From positions 19,005-62,565 of the forward strand of contig WQSG01000012.1 in the NCBI GenBank assembly GCA_009788055.1: DNA of 43,561 bases, written 5' to 3'. The DNA is from Defluviitaleaceae bacterium. Its GTDB lineage: Bacteria > Bacillota > Clostridia > Lachnospirales > WQUN01. The stretch's first letter is position 1. Each line of letters begins with the position of its first letter. The notes under the pieces are model-generated. The model did no database searches and had not been told where the DNA came from. It saw only the letters and a program-made list of their open reading frames with translations. The position numbers and the translations under genes were made by a program. Below are positions 39,259 through 43,561 of this stretch, in pieces.

Positions 39259-39300
39259 AACAGTCCCGCATACAATAATCGTATGAATGGGGCTGTTTTT
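39259..39300 (+). terminator. Terminator after the hemerythrin pair
   Basis: AACAGTCCC (39259-39267) pairs with GGGGCTGTT (39289-39297), one G-U pair, with an inner CATAC/GTATG stem, then TTTTT to 39300. It stops the plus transcript. Its mirror may also serve the exported-protein gene ending at 39299 on the minus strand. Confidence 0.7.
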
Positions 39301-39691
39301 ATGCCTTTTTTCTCGAAACGATACATACCACCGCAACTGCAATCGTCAACAGCACCGACACGGCAGGCGGCAGAAGTAACGGAAACAAATTTCTGCGCCG
39401 CTCTCGGGCTTGGCGTTCTTGTTCCTCAATTGCCCACTCGGTTACTGCGCCTGCCAAGCCATCCACACCGCCGTCCACGCCAAATTGCCGCTGAATAGTC
39501 TGATTGACTACATCGTACAGCGGGTGGCCTTCGGTTATTTCGTAAAGCGGATACGAGCGCACCTCTCCCGTGGGGCGCAAGCGCGTTCCGCATTCAAGAA
39601 TAATCTCACGAGTATCCGCATCAAACGTAGCCGCGTTTGCAACCTGCGCAAACACAACCATCATCGCAATCACTAACAAAAACCGTCTCAT
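39299..39691 (-). CDS. Exported protein with C-terminal membrane anchor
   Basis: I do not recognise this 130-residue protein. It has an N-terminal signal peptide (RRFLLVIAMMVVFAQVANA, likely cleaved after ANA), an extracellular part with FGVDGGVDGLAGAVTEWAIEEQERQARERRR, and a C-terminal membrane helix (about 104-126) ended by RKKA. It lies eight bases after the mutS stop on the same strand, so it may be carried on the mutS transcript. The Arg-rich stretch before the helix would be cytoplasmic if the topology is reversed. Confidence 0.65.
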   Translation of the reverse strand: MRRFLLVIAMMVVFAQVANAATFDADTREIILECGTRLRPTGEVRSYPLYEITEGHPLYDVVNQTIQRQFGVDGGVDGLAGAVTEWAIEEQERQARERRRNLFPLLLPPAVSVLLTIAVAVVCIVSRKKA

Positions 39692-39699
39692 ATTCTCTC

Positions 39700-42252
39700 C
39701 TATAAAAGCTCTTTTAATTTTCCTAACGCCATCAGGGCATCCAGCGGCGTTATTTTTTCTACTTCGATTTCACGGAGGGCGGAAAGGGCGGGGTGGTCTT
39801 TTTGGGGGTGCGGGGCGGGACGGGTTTCCTGTTGCATACCTTGCACGCCTGTGGTGTTGAATGTATCCAGCAAATCTGTGGCGTGGGAAAGCACTGCGGG
39901 GGGCAAACCCGCCAAACGTGCAACGTGTATGCCGTAGCTTTGCCCCGCTTCGCCGTGAATAAGTTTGCGCAGGAAAACTATGTTTTCGCCTTGCTCTTGG
40001 GCGGTGAAACAGTAATTTATTACGCCGTCAAGTTTGCCCTCTAGGCGGGTGAGTTCGTGGTAATGGGTGGCGAAAAGGGTTTTCGCGCCAAGGATTTTGG
40101 CATCCGCAATGTGTTCCAGCACAGCCCACGCGATGGAAAGCCCATCGAAAGTGCTTGTGCCGCGTCCAATTTCGTCCAGCAAAACAAGGCTGTTTTGCGT
40201 GGCGTTATTTAGAATATTTGCGACTTCCGTCATCTCCACCATGAATGTACTTTGCCCCGTTGCCAAGTCGTCGGACGCGCCGACGCGGGTAAAAATCCTG
40301 TCTACAACGCCTATTTCCGCCGCCGTTGCGGGTACAAAAGAACCGATTTGCGCCATCAGCACAATAAGCGCGACCTGCCGCATATACGTGGACTTACCCG
40401 CCATGTTAGGCCCTGTGATGATTGCCAAACGGTTTTCGCTTGTGATTTCGGTATCGTTTGGCACGAATGCTTGCGTGGTTAGTTTTTCCACAACGGGGTG
40501 CCGACCGTCTTTTATTTTCACGCCCGTGCCATTGGTGACAGCGGGTTTTACATAGCCGTTTTTCTCTGCCGTTTCGGCAAGGGATTGCAGAACATCCAGC
40601 GTTGCCAGCACAGACGCGGCAAACTGTACCCGCGCCATTTCGTCCACAATCTCGCGGCGAATCGCATCGAAAATTTCAAACTCCAGCGCGATTATTTTTT
40701 CATCCGCGCCAAGAAGTGTCTCCTCCAGATTTTTTAGCTCTTCCGTGACAAAACGCTCACAGTTTGCCAGCGTTTGCCTTCTAATGTATTTTTCGGGAAC
40801 GCGGGACAGATTTGCGGCAGTTACTTCAATATAGTATCCGAAAACTCGGTTGTATCTGATTTTTAGACTGGTGATGCCCGTTTCCTGCTTCTCCCGCGCT
40901 TCCATTTCTTCCAGAATGCCCTGCGCGTTTTGCTTCACATTGCGAAGCTCATCCAATTGCGTGTCGATTGCGGGGCGAATCATGCCGCCCTCTCGCACGG
41001 TTGCGGGCGGTGCTTCCGTAATGGTTTTGTCGATTTTTTCGTAGATATCGGAAAGGTCGTCAAAAGTGCGGCGGATTTCCTTGTTGGCGGCACATTTTGT
41101 GTGCGTAAGAAGCCGCTCTATTGCGGGCAAAAGCTCTGTGCTTGCGCGTAGCGTTGCCAAGTCCCGCGCCGTTCCGTACCGCGTGGAAAGCCGCGCCATA
41201 AGCCGCTCAAGGTCGTGAATGCCGTGCAGATACTCCCGCAGTTCTGCCCGCTCTATGGGCATTTGCGTCCACTCTTCCACCGCGTCCAAACGTCTGCGGA
41301 TTTCTTCCGTGTGCATCAACGGCAAGTCTACCCAGTTGCGCAAAAGACGCGCCCCCGCCGCCGTTTTTGTCCTGTCCAGCACCCACAGAAGAGAACCTTT
41401 TTTGCCCCTGTCTTTTGAAGAAGCCGTTAATTCGAGATTTCTGCGGCTGGAAGAATCCAGAAGCATATTTGTCTGCTGTGCGTAAATTTTTAGCCGCGTT
41501 ATTTGCGAAAGCGCGGAGCGTTGCGTGTCCGAAAGATACGCCAAAAGCGCACCCGCCGCAGGGATTTCCGCCGCGTTATCCGCAATGCCGAAACCCTCCA
41601 AGTGCATTGTGCCAAAGTGTTCAACCAATGTCTTTTTCGCATTCGCGTGATGAAACGTCCACGCGGGCGCAGTTGTTGCCTTTACGCCCGTAAAGTTTTC
41701 CACTATTCGCGTAAGCGGGAAATTCTCGGGAAGAATTACCTCCGCAGGGTTTATCCGCGAAAGTTCGTCCGGCAATTTGTTTTCGTCACCAACAAAGGTA
41801 GCCATAAAAAGCCCCGTGGTAATGTCCGCCGAAGCAACCGAAAAACCGCTTTTGTCGCCGCTTACCGCAACTATGTAATTATGCCGCCCCTCTTCCAGAA
41901 AATTGGCGTCCGTAATCGTGCCGGGCGTCACCACCCGAATTACGTCCCTCTTTACAATACCTTTCGCCTGTTTCGCGTCCTCCACTTGGTCGCAAAGCGC
42001 GACACGATATCCTTTTTCCACCAGCTTTGCGATATATCCGTCCACCGCATGGGCAGGCACTCCGCACATCGGCGCACGTTCTTCCTGCCCGCAATCCCGC
42101 CCCGTCAGCGCGATATCAAGTTCCTTCGCCGCAATCTTCGCGTCCTCGAAAAATATTTCAAAAAAATCCCCCAGCCGAAACATTAATATCGCATCCTTGT
42201 GATTTGCCTTAATCGCGAAATATTGTTCCATCATGGGGGTTAGTTTTGGCAT
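39700..42252 (-). CDS. mutS: DNA mismatch repair protein MutS
   Basis: MutS recognises mispairs and starts repair. From the ATG at 42252 (GGAGG eight bases ahead) it has 850 residues. The mismatch-binding loop is FRLGDFFEIF, with the usual Tyr in GDFYE replaced by Phe. The core ATPase has GPNMAGKSTYMRQ (Walker A), LLDEIGRGTSTFDG (Walker B), ATHYHEL and the C-terminal helix-turn-helix. The open frame continues 44 codons upstream but crosses the promoter at 42286-42315. mutL is not in the window. Confidence 0.97.
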   Translation of the reverse strand: MPKLTPMMEQYFAIKANHKDAILMFRLGDFFEIFFEDAKIAAKELDIALTGRDCGQEERAPMCGVPAHAVDGYIAKLVEKGYRVALCDQVEDAKQAKGIVKRDVIRVVTPGTITDANFLEEGRHNYIVAVSGDKSGFSVASADITTGLFMATFVGDENKLPDELSRINPAEVILPENFPLTRIVENFTGVKATTAPAWTFHHANAKKTLVEHFGTMHLEGFGIADNAAEIPAAGALLAYLSDTQRSALSQITRLKIYAQQTNMLLDSSSRRNLELTASSKDRGKKGSLLWVLDRTKTAAGARLLRNWVDLPLMHTEEIRRRLDAVEEWTQMPIERAELREYLHGIHDLERLMARLSTRYGTARDLATLRASTELLPAIERLLTHTKCAANKEIRRTFDDLSDIYEKIDKTITEAPPATVREGGMIRPAIDTQLDELRNVKQNAQGILEEMEAREKQETGITSLKIRYNRVFGYYIEVTAANLSRVPEKYIRRQTLANCERFVTEELKNLEETLLGADEKIIALEFEIFDAIRREIVDEMARVQFAASVLATLDVLQSLAETAEKNGYVKPAVTNGTGVKIKDGRHPVVEKLTTQAFVPNDTEITSENRLAIITGPNMAGKSTYMRQVALIVLMAQIGSFVPATAAEIGVVDRIFTRVGASDDLATGQSTFMVEMTEVANILNNATQNSLVLLDEIGRGTSTFDGLSIAWAVLEHIADAKILGAKTLFATHYHELTRLEGKLDGVINYCFTAQEQGENIVFLRKLIHGEAGQSYGIHVARLAGLPPAVLSHATDLLDTFNTTGVQGMQQETRPAPHPQKDHPALSALREIEVEKITPLDALMALGKLKELL

Positions 42253-42285
42253 AATTGCGCCTCCTTGAAATGAAAAAGATGGCTT

Positions 42286-42315
42286 ATTATACCAACAAGA
42301 AACTTTTATGTGCAA
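42286..42315 (-). promoter_or_regulatory. Promoter of mutS
   Basis: On the minus strand, TTGCAC (42310-42315) and a perfect TATAAT (42286-42291) with 18 bases between, the -10 preceded by TGG to make an extended -10. It fixes the mutS start at 42252. Confidence 0.65.
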
Positions 42316-42436
42316 TAGGTTCTTAGGGCGGGCGTTGGAATACGAAGCCGCCCGCGAATATTTCGCCGCCGTGATGAACGGCATAGCGGAACGCCGATTT
42401 TACTATGGAATTTCGGTATGGGGCATGGTACAATGA
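42308..42436 (+). pseudogene. Short open frame, possible gene remnant
   Basis: Between mutS and the next gene the plus strand is open from an ATG at 42308 to a TGA at 42434, giving 42 residues: LGRALEYEAAREYFAAVMNG is followed by IAERRFYYGISVWGMVQ. The composition looks protein-like and not random, but there is no ribosome binding site and the start lies in the mutS promoter. I read it as the 3' end of a lost gene; the family is unknown. Confidence 0.35.
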
Positions 42437-42472
42437 TTGGCGCAACAAATTTATATTAGGCGGTAGTTGCAA

Positions 42473-42781
42473 ATGGTTGATTTGGACGTGCTTTATAAGA
42501 ATATCATGGAGTTCTTAGTGAAATTGCGCTGTGAAAATGCGTTTGATGAAAAATTGTATGCCGAAATTTATCGGCATCTTGAAATACTGTTCAAACAGTG
42601 GGAAACACAAGACACCATCCCGAAGTCCGCATTTATTTCCTGTGCGTACTTACTTGACGATTTAGCCGGCGGGAATAGATTTTGGTCTGATGAAGTTTGC
42701 GTAAAAGTGGAAGATGCCCATATTGCGATACAAGAGTTAATAACAAATATTGATGAGCCCCCGCCATTAGACTTTATTTAA
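42473..42781 (+). CDS. Small hypothetical protein
   Basis: The 102-residue acidic, mostly helical protein is not recognised. It opens VDLDVLYKNIMEFLVKLRCE and ends with DEPPPLDFI. No signal peptide or membrane helix. The ATG at 42473 is preferred to the TTG six bases earlier, with AGGCGG ahead. A strong hairpin overlaps its stop. Confidence 0.65.
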   Translation: MVDLDVLYKNIMEFLVKLRCENAFDEKLYAEIYRHLEILFKQWETQDTIPKSAFISCAYLLDDLAGGNRFWSDEVCVKVEDAHIAIQELITNIDEPPPLDFI

Positions 42782-42792
42782 TGGTGGGGGCT
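42756..42792 (+). terminator. Strong hairpin at the end of the 42473 gene
   Basis: AGCCCCCGCCATTA (42756-42769) and TAATGGTGGGGGCT (42779-42792) pair along 14 positions, one G-U. The TAA stop is in the right arm. A short GATTTTGG follows, so termination is likely though the T-run is weak. Confidence 0.65.
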
Positions 42793-42826
42793 GATTTTGG
42801 GATAAACAGGGAGGGGTTAACTGCAA

Positions 42827-43384
42827 ATGGTTTACTCTTTAGAAGAACTACGTAATGAATATCAAAATGGCAATACATATAAATACCTGTTCTTTTGGGG
42901 GCATACGCCGCCCCCGGATGGAAGCATCAACCAAAGCTGTTTCAGCCAATGGTGGATGCAGGATTTTGAAATAAATAGTGTGCGTTATCTCTGTGCAGAG
43001 CAATATATGATGGCAGAAAAAGCGCGTCTTTTTGGTGATAGCGAAATGCTAAACAGCATCATGCAGACTAATATCCCGAAAGAAATGAAAGCCTATGGTC
43101 GTGCCGTATGTAATTTTGAAAAAAGCATATGGGATGCGAACTGTTTTCAAATTGTAAAAAAGGCAAACATAGCAAAATTCACACAAAACAATGATTTATT
43201 GGAATTTTTACTTGGGACAAAAAATCGTATTTTAGTTGAAGCAAGCCCAAGAGATAGAATTTGGGGAATTGGGATGGGGAAAGACAACCCCAATGCCGAA
43301 AATCCATTGAAATGGCGAGGTCAAAATCTGCTGGGGTTTGCACTAACAGAAGCCCGTGACGAACTACTCAAAAACGGAGTATAA
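42827..43384 (+). CDS. NADAR family protein (YbiA-like N-glycosidase)
   Basis: The 185-residue protein has the NADAR fold pattern: FFWGHTPPPDG, the FSQWWMQDFEI segment, RYLCAEQYMMAEKARLFGD, and toward the end RILVEASPRDRIWGIGMG with NPLKWRGQNLLGFAL. Members cleave N-glycosidic bonds: YbiA acts on reactive riboflavin intermediates, and other members remove ADP-ribose from guanine in DNA, countering DarT-like toxins. Which applies here cannot be told; no darT or riboflavin genes are visible beside it. Start has GGGAGGGG ahead. Confidence 0.88.
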   Translation: MVYSLEELRNEYQNGNTYKYLFFWGHTPPPDGSINQSCFSQWWMQDFEINSVRYLCAEQYMMAEKARLFGDSEMLNSIMQTNIPKEMKAYGRAVCNFEKSIWDANCFQIVKKANIAKFTQNNDLLEFLLGTKNRILVEASPRDRIWGIGMGKDNPNAENPLKWRGQNLLGFALTEARDELLKNGV

Positions 43385-43462
43385 TGTCGTGCAGAAGTTA
43401 GACCGTGTAGGCGGTTAAACAAAGAATAGCAAGAGAAATTTATATAATGAGGTGACAAGAGT

Positions 43463-43561
43463 TTGAATATAGAAAAATGGATAACGGATAAATTAAAAGA
43501 AATAATGCGCTTGTTAGCTGATAGGAATTATGAACCTCTACGCATTTACTTAGAGGAAAAT
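43463..43561 (+). CDS. Partial gene cut by the window edge
   Basis: A TTG start at 43463 follows GAGGTGA (43450-43456). The 33 visible residues, NIEKWITDKLKEIMRLLADR and onward, are helical and charged, and the frame is open to the edge. Too little is present to name a family. Confidence 0.6.
   Translation, partial: MNIEKWITDKLKEIMRLLADRNYEPLRIYLEEN

Noticed and set aside
42253..42384. Longer mutS start at 42384
   Set aside because: It would cross the promoter, and the family starts at the PKLTPMMEQY segment.
43443..43448. TATAAT as a promoter for the last gene
   Set aside because: It lies directly before the ribosome binding site, so a transcript would start too late, and no -35 box is found.

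Overview
The window looks like a chromosomal segment of an endospore-forming Clostridia-type Firmicute. The signs are a clostridial-style SpoVD with a C-terminal PASTA domain, a SpoIID/LytB-type lipoprotein, zinc-type S14 and L36, a KOW-domain gene between map and infA, L17 with a long internal insertion, and strong GGAGG ribosome binding sites with TTGACA/TATAAT promoters. The species cannot be told from the sequence.

Region 1 (1-9630) is mixed chromosome: radA with a VOC gene; a DUF4258/YgiT toxin-antitoxin pair; a UbiA-family prenyltransferase, proA and a YugP-type zinc protease in one minus-strand run; a MazF/PemK-like toxin-antitoxin pair; a SpoIID-like lipoprotein; and a three-gene plus-strand cassette (16-residue-repeat beta-flower-like protein, unknown protein, Sel1-repeat protein) behind a structured leader. 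radA and the spoIID-like gene each carry a palindromic insert that keeps the reading frame and encodes related peptides in the same frame, like the Rickettsia palindromic elements.

Region 2 (9631-18807) is the most unusual part. A sporulation-type penicillin-binding protein (spoVD) is cut into two intact pieces at its catalytic SxN motif by a 7.2 kb element. The element encodes a large serine recombinase at one end, preceded by a translationally coupled 36-residue ORF, and carries a tightly overlapping operon of small cellular-type enzymes: a degenerate peptide deformylase, YgjP-like metallopeptidase, YjbQ, VOC, DUF503, MmcQ/YjbR, endonuclease III-like glycosylase, double GNAT and DUF188. Both junctions share an interrupted core, TAAAyACsGGsTT. 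Joining them at the TT rebuilds SCN and one uninterrupted frame of 646 residues. This is the architecture of sporulation intervening elements such as skin in sigK, but in spoVD and with non-phage cargo.

Region 3 (18808-21860) holds a DUF554 membrane protein and a compact type II restriction-modification locus: a C-protein-like regulator with a symmetric operator in its own promoter, a MamI-like endonuclease and a convergent beta-class DNA methyltransferase.

Region 4 (21859-36905) is the S10-spc-alpha ribosomal protein operon, rpsJ to rplQ, with secY, map, a KOW gene, infA and rpoA. adk is missing between secY and map, and rpsC overlaps rplP by 74 bases. Region 5 (36941-43561) has a response regulator with a degenerate GGDEF domain, CvpA, a bacteriohemerythrin with a small Cys-rich protein, an exported protein, mutS, a small unknown protein, a NADAR-family protein and the start of a gene cut by the window edge. 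I saw no tRNA, rRNA or CRISPR array.
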